A program made the position numbers and the translations under genes. DNA of 64,000 bases, from contig NZ_NPBD01000007.1 of assembly GCF_002272745.1 (NCBI RefSeq), positions 558,001-622,000 of the forward strand, in the 5' to 3' direction. Below the pieces are notes generated by a model. The model did no database searches and was not told where the DNA came from. It worked only from the letters and a program-made list of their open reading frames with translations. Positions within the stretch are counted from its first letter, which is position 1, and each line of letters starts with the position of its first letter. This stretch comes from Terribacillus saccharophilus. GTDB lineage: Bacteria; Bacillota; Bacilli; Bacillales; Amphibacillaceae. This document shows, piece after piece, positions 1-9,188 of the stretch.

Positions 1-437
1 CGATAGGAGAACTGGGTTTCAATGCGTATGTTGCTGGTCATTTCGGAGTGCCGGTCCTGTTTGTCGCAGGTGATGATCAAGCGTGTTTGGAAGCAAAGCG
101 GCTTATCCCAGAAGTAGTAACAGCACCTGTCAAACAGACAATATCCCGTTCTGCTATCTTGACGCTGACACCAAAGAAAGCAGGTAAGCTTCTTCGTGAA
201 AAGGTGAAAGAAGCATTGGAGAAAGTGGCGATAGCGGAACCGCTCGTCCCACCGGATAAAGTTGTCCTGCGAATTGAATTTACCAACTATGGACAAGCGG
301 AATGGGCCCATTTGATGCCAGGCACCTATATAGAGCCGGGTACAACCATAGTCGCTTTCCCTGCCAAAGACATCATCGAAGCATATCGTGCCATGCTCGT
401 CATGACAGAGCTGGCAATGCATACGACCTTCAGTTAG
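1..437 (+). CDS. dppA: D-aminopeptidase DppA, C-terminal part (cut by window start)
   Basis: The frame is open from base 3 with no start codon in the window, so only about the last 145 residues are present. DppA is a zinc-dependent D-aminopeptidase (M55 family) that forms a ring-shaped decamer and releases D-amino acids such as D-Ala from peptides. The visible part begins with the conserved stretch IGELGFNAYVAGHFG followed by VPVLFVAGDDQ, as in B. subtilis DppA. It ends 12 bp before a dipeptide permease gene, and dppB, C, D and E follow in the B. subtilis order. This synteny strongly supports the name. The zinc-binding N-terminal half lies outside the window, so I cannot check whether the enzyme is intact. 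In B. subtilis this operon is repressed by CodY in rich medium; the promoter is not visible here. Confidence 0.93.
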   Translation, partial: IGELGFNAYVAGHFGVPVLFVAGDDQACLEAKRLIPEVVTAPVKQTISRSAILTLTPKKAGKLLREKVKEALEKVAIAEPLVPPDKVVLRIEFTNYGQAEWAHLMPGTYIEPGTTIVAFPAKDIIEAYRAMLVMTELAMHTTFS

Positions 438-449
438 GAGTGACAGCTT

Positions 450-1385
450 ATGGCGATATATCTGATTCGCCGTTTTGTAATTATGATAGCAACCATTTTC
501 GTTATCGCGACACTGACATTCATCCTGATGCACAGCATTCCAGGGAATCCGTTCACAACACAGGACCGGAGCACGAGTGAAGCTGTTCAGGAAAACTTGA
601 ATGCACATTACCATTTAGATGAGCCAATGATCGTTCAATATGGTATTTGGCTCAAATCCTTGGCAACCTTTGATTTCGGTCCGTCCATCAAGCAACCGAC
701 TGAAACAGTGAATGATCTGCTTGTCCGTGGGTTCCCGATATCAGCGGAGCTCGGCATGTGGACAATTACAATCGCCCTTATTTCCGGTATTACATTAGGT
801 GTCCTTGCTGCGTTGAAACATAACGGCATTATAGATTATATAGCGATGACATTGGCCGTATTAGGTATTTCCATCCCGAACTTCATTCTGGCAACCTTGC
901 TGATTCAGCAACTGGCTGTAAATCTGCAGTTGCTGCCAGCAGCAACTTGGTCTTCACCGATGCATATGATCATGCCGATTATTGCTTTGGCGACAGGTCC
1001 TACAGCGATCATTGCCCGTTTAACAAGATCCAGCATGCTCGAGGTTCTGACACAGGATTATATCAAAACCGCACGGGCAAAAGGCCTGTCGCCAGCCAAA
1101 ATCGTCATCAAGCATGCCTTGCGAAATGCGCTGATGCCGGTAGTAACCATTCTCGGTACATTGGTTGCTGCTATTTTAACAGGTACATTCGTCATTGAAC
1201 GTATTTTTGCCATACCTGGTATGGGAAAGTATTTTGTTGAAAGTATCAATAACCGTGATTATCCGGTCATTATGGGAACGACCGTTTTCTACAGTGCCTT
1301 TCTCATTTTCATGCTGTTCCTAGTCGATATCGTTTACAGCATCTTAGATCCGAGAATCAAGCTGCACAAAAAAGGAGGCAGCTGA
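450..1385 (+). CDS. dppB: Dipeptide ABC transporter permease DppB
   Basis: This is one of the two membrane subunits of a dipeptide importer; with DppC it forms the channel. The 311-residue length is typical. The N-terminus (YLIRRFVIMIATIFVIATLTF) is the usual first membrane helix of DppB/OppB permeases, followed by a periplasmic-side region and about five further helices. The EAA-type loop that contacts the ATPase is visible near residue 205 (YIKTARAKGLSP). The start is the ATG preceded by TAGGAG. The gene sits 12 bp after dppA and 1 bp before dppC, so it is in the operon and probably translationally coupled to dppC. Based on DppA and the ykf enzymes around it, the substrate is likely dipeptides from cell-wall turnover or D-Ala-containing peptides; that is inference from context. 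Confidence 0.95.
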   Translation: MAIYLIRRFVIMIATIFVIATLTFILMHSIPGNPFTTQDRSTSEAVQENLNAHYHLDEPMIVQYGIWLKSLATFDFGPSIKQPTETVNDLLVRGFPISAELGMWTITIALISGITLGVLAALKHNGIIDYIAMTLAVLGISIPNFILATLLIQQLAVNLQLLPAATWSSPMHMIMPIIALATGPTAIIARLTRSSMLEVLTQDYIKTARAKGLSPAKIVIKHALRNALMPVVTILGTLVAAILTGTFVIERIFAIPGMGKYFVESINNRDYPVIMGTTVFYSAFLIFMLFLVDIVYSILDPRIKLHKKGGS

Positions 1386-1386
1386 T

Positions 1387-2340
1387 ATGGAATATCATAA
1401 TAGACCAATTGATACGACTGGACAGCAAATACCGGATGATTGGTTCCAGCCGATAGAGAAGGATCTGAACAAAGCGGAAGAAGTAGCACGTCCGAGTTTG
1501 TCCTTCTACAAAGATGCATGGCTGCGATTAAAGCAAAACCGCTTAGCCATTACAGGATTGTTCTTTTTAATCGTCCTAATTCTAGCAGCGGTCTTTGCTC
1601 CAATCTTCTCGCCTTATTCCATTTCAGAAGGGGCATTACGGAATCAGAACCTGGCGCCATCTGCAGCACATTGGTTCGGCACCGATAATCTGGGACGTGA
1701 TGTATTCACGCGCCTCTGGCACGGAGCACGTGTATCATTGTTTGTTGGAGTAGCTGCTGCCTTGATCGATTTCTTTATTGGAATCATCTATGGCGGTGTC
1801 GCCGGCTATAAAGGCGGACGTACTGACAGTGTTATGATGCGTATCATCGAAGTACTTTACGGACTGCCGCATCTGCTTGTCGTGATTCTGCTGCTAGTCG
1901 TGATGGGACCAAGTCTGTTCACGATCATTGTAGCCCTGACTATCACCGGCTGGATTGGGATGGCCAGGATTGTCCGCGGTCAGGTGATGCAGCTGCGCAA
2001 CCATGAATATGTACTTGCATCCAAAACATTAGGAGCGAGTACTGGTCGAATCATCCGCAAGAACTTACTGCCGAATACGATGGGACCGATCATCGTGCAA
2101 ATCACGCTGACTGTTCCATCGGCAATCTTCGCAGAAGCTTTCCTTAGCTTTCTAGGCCTGGGTATACAGGCGCCAAATGCGAGCTGGGGATCTATGGCCA
2201 ATGATGGTCTGTCTGCAATTCTCTCTGGAGATTGGTGGCTGTTGTTCTTCCCTGCATTGTTCATCAGTTTAACAATGTTTGCCTTCAATGTACTGGGTGA
2301 TGGCTTACGGGATGCATTCGATCCGAAGCTGAGGAGGTGA
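1387..2340 (+). CDS. dppC: Dipeptide ABC transporter permease DppC
   Basis: This is the second membrane subunit of the dipeptide importer, 317 residues. It has the long hydrophilic N-terminal tail typical of OppC/DppC proteins (about 45 residues), then a first helix, the family motif HWFGTDNLGRDVFTRLWHG near residues 95-115, and the EAA loop at about residue 215 (YVLASKTLGASTGRII). The C-terminus (GDGLRDAFDPKLRR) is also the standard DppC ending. The start ATG lies 2 bases after the dppB stop and is preceded by AAGGAGGCAGC, which lies inside the end of dppB. dppD follows 4 bp downstream. Membrane topology is expected to be five to six helices. No sign of truncation. Confidence 0.95.
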   Translation: MEYHNRPIDTTGQQIPDDWFQPIEKDLNKAEEVARPSLSFYKDAWLRLKQNRLAITGLFFLIVLILAAVFAPIFSPYSISEGALRNQNLAPSAAHWFGTDNLGRDVFTRLWHGARVSLFVGVAAALIDFFIGIIYGGVAGYKGGRTDSVMMRIIEVLYGLPHLLVVILLLVVMGPSLFTIIVALTITGWIGMARIVRGQVMQLRNHEYVLASKTLGASTGRIIRKNLLPNTMGPIIVQITLTVPSAIFAEAFLSFLGLGIQAPNASWGSMANDGLSAILSGDWWLLFFPALFISLTMFAFNVLGDGLRDAFDPKLRR

Positions 2341-2344
2341 CACA

Positions 2345-3334
2345 ATGGAAAAGATACTTGAAATTGATGACTTACATGTGCATTTCTCGACATATGGCGG
2401 AACTGTCCAGGCTGTCAGGGGTGTGAATCTTTATTTAAACAAAGGAGAGACGCTTGCGATTGTTGGGGAATCCGGCAGCGGGAAAAGCGTGACGAGTAAC
2501 AGCATCATGCAGCTCATTCCATCTCCGTCAGGTAAGATCGTCCGAGGTTCTATTCGTTTCAAAGGCAAGGATCTCGTACAAACATCGAAAAAGGAAATGC
2601 GCGCTATCCGTGGTGTCGACATCTCGATGATTTTCCAGGATCCGATGACAGCACTCAATCCAACTTTGACTGTCGGTGATCAGCTGACAGAAGGGCTGAA
2701 GCAGCACTCATCAGTGAGCATTGGCAAAGCGAAGAAGAAGGCCATCGAAATGCTTCGTCTTGTCGGTATAACCAATCCGGAGAGTCGGTTGAAGCAGTAT
2801 CCGCATCAATTCAGTGGCGGTATGCGGCAGCGTATAGTCATTGCCATGGCACTGATCTGTGAACCGGATTTGCTCATAGCAGATGAACCGACGACAGCAC
2901 TTGATGTGACCATCCAGGCGCAAATCATGGAGCTGTTTAAAGAGATTCAAGACAAAACAGGTGTGTCCATCATTCTTGTCACACATGATCTTGGAGTCGT
3001 TGCCCGTGTAGCAGATCGTGTCGCAGTTATGTATGGGGGGAAAATCATTGAAACCGGTGATAAGGATGATATCTTTTATCGTCCGCAGCATCCGTACACG
3101 ATCGGTTTGCTGCAATCCGTGCCGCGGCTCGATATGAAAGAAGATATTTTGCAGCCAATCGATGGGACACCGCCGGATTTGTTTGCACCGCCGCAAGGCT
3201 GTCCATTTACTGCCCGCTGTGCGCATGCGATGCAGGTATGTGCAAATGTACATCCTGCTACCAGTTATCTTTCCGATTCACATCAAGTGGAATGCTGGCT
3301 GCAGGATGCACGTGCCAAACGGCAGCCAGTCTGA
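2345..3334 (+). CDS. dppD: Dipeptide ABC transporter ATPase DppD
   Basis: This is the ATP-hydrolysing subunit that powers the importer from the cytoplasmic face. All ABC motifs are present: Walker A GESGSGKS at about residues 40-47, Q-loop [12 protein letters not shown], signature FSGGMRQRI at about 156, Walker [13 protein letters not shown], and H-loop VTHDLGVV. The C-terminal oligopeptide-transporter extension contains a CPFTARC-type cysteine cluster with two further cysteines (HAMQVC and VECW), which in this family can hold an iron-sulfur cluster. The start ATG follows AGGAGGTGACACA. In B. subtilis a second ATPase gene, ykfD, closes the locus. It is absent here, so DppD must act as a homodimer or borrow another OppF-type subunit. 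Confidence 0.95.
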   Translation: MEKILEIDDLHVHFSTYGGTVQAVRGVNLYLNKGETLAIVGESGSGKSVTSNSIMQLIPSPSGKIVRGSIRFKGKDLVQTSKKEMRAIRGVDISMIFQDPMTALNPTLTVGDQLTEGLKQHSSVSIGKAKKKAIEMLRLVGITNPESRLKQYPHQFSGGMRQRIVIAMALICEPDLLIADEPTTALDVTIQAQIMELFKEIQDKTGVSIILVTHDLGVVARVADRVAVMYGGKIIETGDKDDIFYRPQHPYTIGLLQSVPRLDMKEDILQPIDGTPPDLFAPPQGCPFTARCAHAMQVCANVHPATSYLSDSHQVECWLQDARAKRQPV

Positions 3335-3358
3335 TCAAATTTTTAAGGGGGAAAAGAG

Positions 3359-4984
3359 ATGAAAAGAAACTGGAAATTATCTATGATTGCTTGTCTTGCT
3401 GTATTAGTCCTTTTACTTTCTGCATGTACTGCCAATAACAGTGCCGGCGGAAGCGGCGGTGGTGAGGAAGGGGAGGACAAGAAAGTCCTGCGTCTTAATA
3501 ACGGACAGGAGCCTACATCCCTTGATCCGCCAGAAGGCTTTGACAGCGTATCTTGGGTTATGGTCAACAACTTGATGGAAGGACTGACTCGTCTTGATGA
3601 AAGTCACCAGCCACAAGCAGCGATTGCGGAGAGTTGGGATGTCAGCGAGGACGGCAAGGAGTATACGTTCCATCTTCGAGAGGATGCCAAGTGGTCCAAT
3701 GGTGATGACGTTACCGCTAATGATTTTGTTTACGCATGGAAGCATATGCTTGATCCGGAACAGGCTTATCAGCCGGCTTTCCTTGCATATGTGATCGAAG
3801 GTGCCGAAGCGTATAACAGTGGAGAAGGCAGTGCGGATGATGTTGCTATTGAAGCTGTCGACGAAAAAACGTTCAAGGTAACACTTACAGCACCAACAGG
3901 ATACTTCCTAAATCTATTGACTAACCCTGCTTTCTTCCCGGTCAATGAAAAAGTCGCAGAAGAAAATCCGGAATGGTTTTCAGAAGCAGACACATATGTG
4001 AGTAACGGTCCATTCAAAATAGACAGCTGGTCGCATGACAAAGAGCTGATTATGGTCAAGAACCCGGAATATTGGGACGCTGACACTGTGAAGCTTGATC
4101 AAGTGAACTGGGCAATGGTTGCCGATAGGAATACAGAGTATCAAATGTATCAGAGCGGTGACTTAGACAGATCCTCCATCCCAGCAGATAATGCGAAGGA
4201 ACTGATGGAAAGTGATGAACTGGTAACCGAGGTACAGGCTGGTGATCAATTCCTTCGCTTCAATGTACAGAAAGAACCATTTACGAATGAAAAGGTCCGT
4301 AAAGCATTTGCAATGGCAATGAACCGCGATGATATCGTCGAGTTTGTCCGCGGTATTGGCGAACAGCCTGCTCGCGGCTTTGTACCATATGGCTTCGAAA
4401 CACCGGATGGCGGCGATTTCCGTGAAGTGAATGGCGATCTAGTCCAGGATGATACAGCCGAAGCGAAGAAACTTCTTGAAGAAGGCATGCAGGAAGAAGG
4501 CTGGGATGAGCTGCCGGCTGTGACATTGACTTACGGTACAAATACGGAAAATGAACGCTTAGCAGAAGGTGTGCAAAATATGCTTTCCGAAAACTTAGGC
4601 GTTGATGTAACATTGCAAACAGTCGAATCCAGTGTATTTAGCGAAGAGCAGACAAAGCTCGTCTACCAATTGTTCCGCGGATCCTTCTTAGCGGATTACG
4701 GCGATCCGGTTAACTTCCTGGAGAGCTTTACAACTGAATCCTCTTCTAACCGTACAGGTTGGTCTAATGAAGAATACGATAAGCTGATTGCTGACTCGAA
4801 AACACAAAGCGATGAGGCGACGCGTTACGAGATGCTGATGGAAGCAGAGAAAATCTTGATGGATGAAATGCCGATCATACCGCTTCACTTCTACCAGCAT
4901 GTGTACTTGCAAAAGACGAATGTGAAGAATGTCATCATGCACCCAGTCGGCTACTTGGAGCTGAAATGGGCGGATATTGAATAA
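3359..4984 (+). CDS. dppE: Dipeptide-binding lipoprotein DppE
   Basis: This is the extracellular receptor that captures dipeptides and hands them to DppBC. It has a lipoprotein signal peptide (residues 1-22) with lipobox LLSAC, so Cys22 is the likely lipidated residue. A Gly/Ser-rich flexible tether follows. The mature part is an SBP_bac_5 (OppA/DppA cluster C) binding protein, with the typical TSLDPP start and the RKAFAMAMNRDDIV helix near residue 310. At 541 residues it is nearly the size I recall for B. subtilis DppE (543). The start ATG is preceded by AAGGGGGAAAAGAG. A transcription terminator-like hairpin follows the stop, so dppE may be made in excess over the downstream ykf genes, as is common for binding proteins. 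Confidence 0.94.
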   Translation: MKRNWKLSMIACLAVLVLLLSACTANNSAGGSGGGEEGEDKKVLRLNNGQEPTSLDPPEGFDSVSWVMVNNLMEGLTRLDESHQPQAAIAESWDVSEDGKEYTFHLREDAKWSNGDDVTANDFVYAWKHMLDPEQAYQPAFLAYVIEGAEAYNSGEGSADDVAIEAVDEKTFKVTLTAPTGYFLNLLTNPAFFPVNEKVAEENPEWFSEADTYVSNGPFKIDSWSHDKELIMVKNPEYWDADTVKLDQVNWAMVADRNTEYQMYQSGDLDRSSIPADNAKELMESDELVTEVQAGDQFLRFNVQKEPFTNEKVRKAFAMAMNRDDIVEFVRGIGEQPARGFVPYGFETPDGGDFREVNGDLVQDDTAEAKKLLEEGMQEEGWDELPAVTLTYGTNTENERLAEGVQNMLSENLGVDVTLQTVESSVFSEEQTKLVYQLFRGSFLADYGDPVNFLESFTTESSSNRTGWSNEEYDKLIADSKTQSDEATRYEMLMEAEKILMDEMPIIPLHFYQHVYLQKTNVKNVIMHPVGYLELKWADIE

Positions 4985-4995
4985 AGCAGAGGAGG

Positions 4996-5021
4996 AGAAG
5001 TGGTGAGAGCCACTTCTTTTC
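4996..5021 (+). terminator. Intercistronic hairpin between dppE and ykfA
   Basis: AGAAGTGG and CCACTTCT pair as an 8-bp stem with loop TGAGAG, followed by TTTTC. The run of T is short. Because ykfA is 47 bp further on and has no clear promoter of its own, this is probably a partial terminator that lowers ykf expression or stabilises the dpp mRNA 3' end. Confidence 0.65.
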
Positions 5022-5067
5022 TGTCTGTCATACCATACATATAGACTAGGAGCAGGAGGAGATATTT

Positions 5068-5988
5068 GTGAAAGCATCTGTATGGAAAAAAGGAGATACA
5101 ATCGGGATTGTATCACCGGCAGGACCGATTAAACGCGAGGAACTCGAGCGCGGGATCAAGATTGTGGAATCATTGGGTCTCCGCGTGAAGCTAGGAAAGC
5201 ATGTGTATGATAAATATGGCTATCTTGCTGGTACTGACACTGATCGAGCTGCTGATTTGAACGACATGTTCAAAGATAACGAAGTAAAAGGAATCATATG
5301 TGCCAGAGGCGGCTATGGTTCTGGACGAATAGTCGAATTACTCGATTATGAGATTATCAAACAAAAGCCGAAAGTGCTGCTGGGATACAGTGATATAACG
5401 TATTTACATACAGCGATACGGCAGCGGACAGGGCTGATTACTTTTCATGGCCCCATGGTGGCTTCTGACATGGGAGAATCTGATTTTGCCAAACTGAGTT
5501 ATGATTTGCTGCAGCAGTTCTTCATTCCACAGGATGTTATCTATACAACGGCTATATCTCCGCTAGAGGCCATCGTGCATGGCAAGGCTACAGGAACATT
5601 AGTAGGAGGAAATCTATCTTTGCTGACGAGCACGCTTGGTACACCAGATGAAATTGATACAAAAGGTAAGCTTCTGTTGTTGGAAGATGTTGCAGAACCA
5701 CCATATAAAATCGACAGTATGCTGAACCAGCTGAAGCATGCAGGCAAGCTGAAGCAGGCAGAAGGTATTCTTATCGGAGATTTCAATGGTTGCGACTCGA
5801 ATGAACCAGAAACGTCGCTCTCCTTTGACCAAGTCCTTGTTGATTATCTGACTGACTTGGAAAAACCAGTGCTCAAAGGTTTCCGGATCGGGCATTGCAA
5901 TCCGAATATCACAGTGCCGCTTGGAACAGAAGCAACGATGGATACAAAGACGAAAACCTTGCATGTGAGTCCTGGGGTAAGGGCATGA
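5068..5988 (+). CDS. ykfA: LD-carboxypeptidase YkfA (peptidase S66)
   Basis: This serine peptidase cleaves the bond between meso-diaminopimelate and the terminal D-Ala in murein tetrapeptides, a step in wall-peptide recycling. It is 306 residues, the normal size for S66 enzymes (LdcA/MccF fold). The nucleophile motif GYSDIT is at about residues 110-115, and the C-terminal domain carries the expected Glu and His region (LLLEDVAEPPYKIDSML and FRIGHC). The chosen start is GTG, 7 bp after GGAGGAG. The stop overlaps the ykfB start (ATGA), so the two are translationally coupled. Cytoplasmic location is expected because no signal peptide is seen. It lies in the B. subtilis gene order dppE-ykfA-ykfB-ykfC. 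Confidence 0.93.
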   Translation: MKASVWKKGDTIGIVSPAGPIKREELERGIKIVESLGLRVKLGKHVYDKYGYLAGTDTDRAADLNDMFKDNEVKGIICARGGYGSGRIVELLDYEIIKQKPKVLLGYSDITYLHTAIRQRTGLITFHGPMVASDMGESDFAKLSYDLLQQFFIPQDVIYTTAISPLEAIVHGKATGTLVGGNLSLLTSTLGTPDEIDTKGKLLLLEDVAEPPYKIDSMLNQLKHAGKLKQAEGILIGDFNGCDSNEPETSLSFDQVLVDYLTDLEKPVLKGFRIGHCNPNITVPLGTEATMDTKTKTLHVSPGVRA

Positions 5989-7082
5989 AGGTTGCTCGAA
6001 TAGATGTATACCAATCTGCCGTTCCTTTGAAAAAAGCCTTCAAGACGGCTCTGCGAACGGTGACAGTAGCAGAGGCTATCGTTGTAAAAGTGACAACAGA
6101 TGACGGTTTAATTGGCTGGGGTGAAGCCCCGCCGACACATGTGATTACCGGGGACAGCCTGGCAAGTATTCGTTATGCCGTTGAAGCTGTCATCAAACCA
6201 GCCATCGTCGGCATATCACTACTTGAACGGGATGCATTGTTCCACAAACTGCAGCACTGTCTTGTTGGCAACACAAGTGCCAAAGCGGCAGTAGATATGG
6301 CATTGCATGACTGTATTGCACAGTATGCTGGTATGCCGCTATATCAGCTGCTTGGCGGTGCTAAGGATACATTGGAAACAGACTACACTGTCAGCGTCAA
6401 TACACCATCGGAAATGGCATCAGACGCATTAGGCTATGTAAAAGATGGTTTCAGCACCTTAAAAATAAAAGTCGGCAAGGACGATATAGAAACGGACATA
6501 CAACGGCTTCAAGCAGTTCGGGAGGCAGTTGGCAGCAGCATCACACTTCGGCTTGATGCAAACCAGGGATGGGATAGGAAGACGGCAGTCCGTGCTATCA
6601 CCAGGATGGAGGATATGGACCTGGACATTGAACTGGTGGAACAGCCCGTAGCAGCTGCAGATGTGAAGGGTATGCAATATGTCACAGCAAATGTTCAGAC
6701 ACCAATCATGGCTGACGAAAGCCTATTTTCACCGCAGGACGTCCTTACACTCCTGGAAATGCGTGCGGCTGACTTGCTTAATATTAAACTGATGAAAGCA
6801 GGCGGCATCCAGCCGGCACTGGATATCGCCCGTATCGCAAAGGGTTATGATGTAGAGTGCATGGTCGGCTGTATGATTGAGTCTCGGATAGGCATCAGTG
6901 CGGCAGCACATCTGGCGGCCAGCCAGCAGCATATTACGCGGGTCGACTTTGACGCACCGCTCATGCTTAAGGAAGATATTGTAACAGGAGGCGTCCGCTA
7001 TGAAGGAAGCAGATTGCTGCTCAACGCATCGCCAGGGCTCGGTATCCTGGCAGTGGATGTTCAAGGAGAAAAGGTAATATGA
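5985..7082 (+). CDS. ykfB: L-Ala-D/L-Glu epimerase YkfB (enolase superfamily)
   Basis: This enzyme epimerises L-Ala-D-Glu, released from murein peptides, to L-Ala-L-Glu so that ordinary peptidases can use it. It is 365 residues. The muconate-lactonising-type signature residues are visible: the KxK pair in STLKIKVGKDD near residue 162, metal ligands in LRLDANQGW, VEQPVA and MADESLF, and the opposite-face lysine in NIKLMKAGG. The frame is open upstream to 5895, but the ATG at 5985 overlapping the ykfA stop (ATGA) is the right start, since MKVARIDVYQ is a typical beginning. The 3' end again overlaps the next gene as ATGA, giving a tightly coupled three-gene unit. Confidence 0.94.
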   Translation: MKVARIDVYQSAVPLKKAFKTALRTVTVAEAIVVKVTTDDGLIGWGEAPPTHVITGDSLASIRYAVEAVIKPAIVGISLLERDALFHKLQHCLVGNTSAKAAVDMALHDCIAQYAGMPLYQLLGGAKDTLETDYTVSVNTPSEMASDALGYVKDGFSTLKIKVGKDDIETDIQRLQAVREAVGSSITLRLDANQGWDRKTAVRAITRMEDMDLDIELVEQPVAAADVKGMQYVTANVQTPIMADESLFSPQDVLTLLEMRAADLLNIKLMKAGGIQPALDIARIAKGYDVECMVGCMIESRIGISAAAHLAASQQHITRVDFDAPLMLKEDIVTGGVRYEGSRLLLNASPGLGILAVDVQGEKVI

Positions 7083-7966
7083 AAGAAAAGGTAATCGCTG
7101 TTTCTGTTGCTAATCTTTGGACAAATCCGAGCTCCTCCAGACAAGTAGATATACCAATTGTTACTAACCCAGCTGACCCATCGCGCTGGTTGTCTGAGCT
7201 TTCCCATACCGACAGATTGGAGCTCCATGAAAACAATCTGCTTCAGTCTCAAGTGCTATTCGGTACGACAGTATGGGAAGTGGATAGAAGGGATGACTGG
7301 GTCAAAGTAGTGATACCTTCTCAGCCAACACCAAAAGAGGTAGAAGGATATCCTGGCTGGATTCCTGCTCGTCAGCTTGCGGCTTCGCTGCCGAAGTCAG
7401 GTCACATGATTGAAGTACGAGCGAAGCAGGCAACTCTTCTGGTAGAAGATACTGGCGAGGTGGTTCAGCTTAGTTTCTTGACAAAACTGCCTTTCGTTGA
7501 AGATTCAAGAACAGCCTTTACCGTTTTGACACCGCACGGTCGAGGAAGAATCTCTAAGTCGGAAGGTAGCCTCTGGACCGAGCGTGTGGAAGACGGCGAG
7601 GCGCTAATCACGTATGCAGAACAATTCATCGGCCTGGACTATTTATGGGGCGGGATGAGCAGCTGGGGCTATGATTGCTCCGGATTCGCCTACAACATGC
7701 ATCTTGCAGGGGGTTATGTCATTCCTCGAGATGCCAGTGCACAGGCTTTGGGAGGGAAAGCTATTGCTTTGCCTCAAGCAAAACCAGGTGATTTGCTGTT
7801 CTTCGCCTATGAGAATGGTAAGGGACGTGTCCACCATGTTGGTTTCTATTATGGAAATGGAAAAATACTGCATGCCCCGAAAACAGGAAAACAAATTGAA
7901 ACCCTGAATTTGGCTGGCACAGTATATGAAAAAGAGCTTTGTGCCGTCAGAAGATATTGGAGCTGA
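7079..7966 (+). CDS. ykfC: Gamma-D-glutamyl-L-diamino acid endopeptidase YkfC (NlpC/P60)
   Basis: This cysteine peptidase cuts between D-Glu and the diamino acid of free murein tripeptides, yielding L-Ala-D-Glu for YkfB. It is 295 residues, close to B. subtilis YkfC. The N-terminal about 165 residues correspond to the two bacterial SH3-like domains, and the C-terminal NlpC/P60 domain shows the catalytic Cys in YDCSGFAYNMH (about residue 200), the His in HHVGFYYGNG, and a following HAPK. No signal peptide is present, which fits a cytoplasmic recycling role. The start ATG overlaps the ykfB stop. The B. subtilis ATPase gene ykfD that would come next is absent; a strong terminator follows instead. 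Confidence 0.92.
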   Translation: MKEKVIAVSVANLWTNPSSSRQVDIPIVTNPADPSRWLSELSHTDRLELHENNLLQSQVLFGTTVWEVDRRDDWVKVVIPSQPTPKEVEGYPGWIPARQLAASLPKSGHMIEVRAKQATLLVEDTGEVVQLSFLTKLPFVEDSRTAFTVLTPHGRGRISKSEGSLWTERVEDGEALITYAEQFIGLDYLWGGMSSWGYDCSGFAYNMHLAGGYVIPRDASAQALGGKAIALPQAKPGDLLFFAYENGKGRVHHVGFYYGNGKILHAPKTGKQIETLNLAGTVYEKELCAVRRYWS

Positions 7967-7995
7967 TAGAGTGCCCGCGGGTACTCTATTTTTTT
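7967..7995 (+). terminator. Rho-independent terminator after ykfC
   Basis: TAGAGTGCCC and GGGTACTCTA form a 10-bp stem (one G-T pair) with loop GC, followed by TTTTTTT. It closes the dpp-ykf operon. Confidence 0.9.
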
Positions 7996-8072
7996 ATGGG
8001 GAGATGTTCTAGCAATCCATAGAAGATACATAGAGTAAAGAGTAGACCAGCAGGCAGATAAGGAGGTCCTCT

Positions 8073-9113
8073 ATGCAAAACAAGAAGCCAAGCACAAAAC
8101 GACGCCGCCTCAAGTCCCACGTCATCATCAGCATCTTGATTATCTGTTTATTCACCGTCATCGTGGCGCTCCCGACTTTGATTGTAGTACCATTTATAGA
8201 CCCCGGTGGAATGGAGAGGACGGCAACGGCAATGGAACAAGAAAAAGAGATCAAGGAAACAGCCAGCGTAGCGGTGGAAGTGAGCCGTACAGCAAGCAAT
8301 TCAGTTGAAACGGTTCCGCTTGAGACGTATGTGACACGTGTGGTCGCGTCTGAGATGCCCGCCGACTTCGAACTGGAGGCACTCAAAGCACAAGCTGTCG
8401 CAGCTCGGACATATGTAGTGCGTTATATGGAAGATCATCAAGCAGAGAAACCGGAAGCAATTGAGGTATCTGATTCTACCAGCGACCAAGTATATAAGAA
8501 CGAAGAGGAGCTCCGCCAGGCATGGGGCAAGGATTATGAGGAAAAAATGACGAAGCTGACAGAGGCTGTGGAAGGAACAAGCGGAGAGATTATCATGTAT
8601 GACGGCGAACCGATTACGCCTTCATTTTTCTCCACAAGCAATGGATACACGGAAAATGCGGAGGACTATTGGGAAAATCCGCTGCCATATTTGAAATCAG
8701 TTGAAAGTCCTTGGGATAAGCAATCGCCCAAATTTGAAGATCAGAAAGTGATTGAAATAGAAGAAGCAGAAAAGCTGCTGGGTGTCGATATTGATCCGAA
8801 TAAACCGCCAGGTGAGTTGAAACGTAATAGCAGTCAGCGCGTATCTGAAATAGAAATTGGCGGCAAGCAGTTTACAGGCAGAGAAATCCGTGAAAAACTA
8901 GGACTCAAATCGACAGATTTCACGTTATCGATGAAAGATAATCATCTGATCTTCCAAACTAAAGGATATGGTCATGGCGTTGGGATGAGTCAATATGGTG
9001 CGAATGGCATGGCTGCAGAAGGGAAAACGTACAAGGATATCTTGACGTACTATTATAAGGATACCGAGATTAATAAACTACCGGCAGAAGGTGCCAAGCT
9101 GGTGTCTAAATAA
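8073..9113 (+). CDS. spoIID: Stage II sporulation protein D (SpoIID), lytic transglycosylase
   Basis: SpoIID is a membrane-anchored lytic transglycosylase of the DMP complex (with SpoIIM and SpoIIP) that remodels septal peptidoglycan and drives engulfment of the forespore. It is 346 residues. A basic N-terminus precedes a single membrane helix (about residues 18-38, HVIISILIICLFTVIVALPT). The SpoIID domain begins with VPLETYVTRVVASEMPADF, including the catalytic Glu of the ASEMP motif, and continues through AVAARTYVVRYM. A second signature, GYGHGVGMSQYGANGMA, is near residue 308. The start ATG follows AAGGAGGTCCTCT. In B. subtilis it is transcribed in the mother cell by sigma-E; I could not find a convincing sigma-E site here. 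Confidence 0.96.
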   Translation: MQNKKPSTKRRRLKSHVIISILIICLFTVIVALPTLIVVPFIDPGGMERTATAMEQEKEIKETASVAVEVSRTASNSVETVPLETYVTRVVASEMPADFELEALKAQAVAARTYVVRYMEDHQAEKPEAIEVSDSTSDQVYKNEEELRQAWGKDYEEKMTKLTEAVEGTSGEIIMYDGEPITPSFFSTSNGYTENAEDYWENPLPYLKSVESPWDKQSPKFEDQKVIEIEEAEKLLGVDIDPNKPPGELKRNSSQRVSEIEIGGKQFTGREIREKLGLKSTDFTLSMKDNHLIFQTKGYGHGVGMSQYGANGMAAEGKTYKDILTYYYKDTEINKLPAEGAKLVSK

Positions 9114-9139
9114 GATTGGAAAAATTTTCTGAAACGTAT

Positions 9140-9169
9140 GTATAGGAATCTATCTTTGTGACGACAATG
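9140..9169 (+). promoter_or_regulatory. Candidate sigma-F promoter of spoIIQ
   Basis: GTATA (9140-9144) is followed after 15 bp by GACGACAATG (9160-9169). This is close to the sigma-F pattern of GYATA, 15 bp, GGNRANAMTW. It ends 19 bp before the spoIIQ ATG. B. subtilis spoIIQ is a classic sigma-F gene, which supports the reading. Confidence 0.55.
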
Positions 9170-9188
9170 GTTGCAGAGGTGATGATCT

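Noticed and set aside
7996..8072. Sigma-E promoter for spoIID (GATACATAG)
   Set aside because: Only the -10 is similar and no matching -35 could be found at a proper distance. The same failed search applies to spoIIID.
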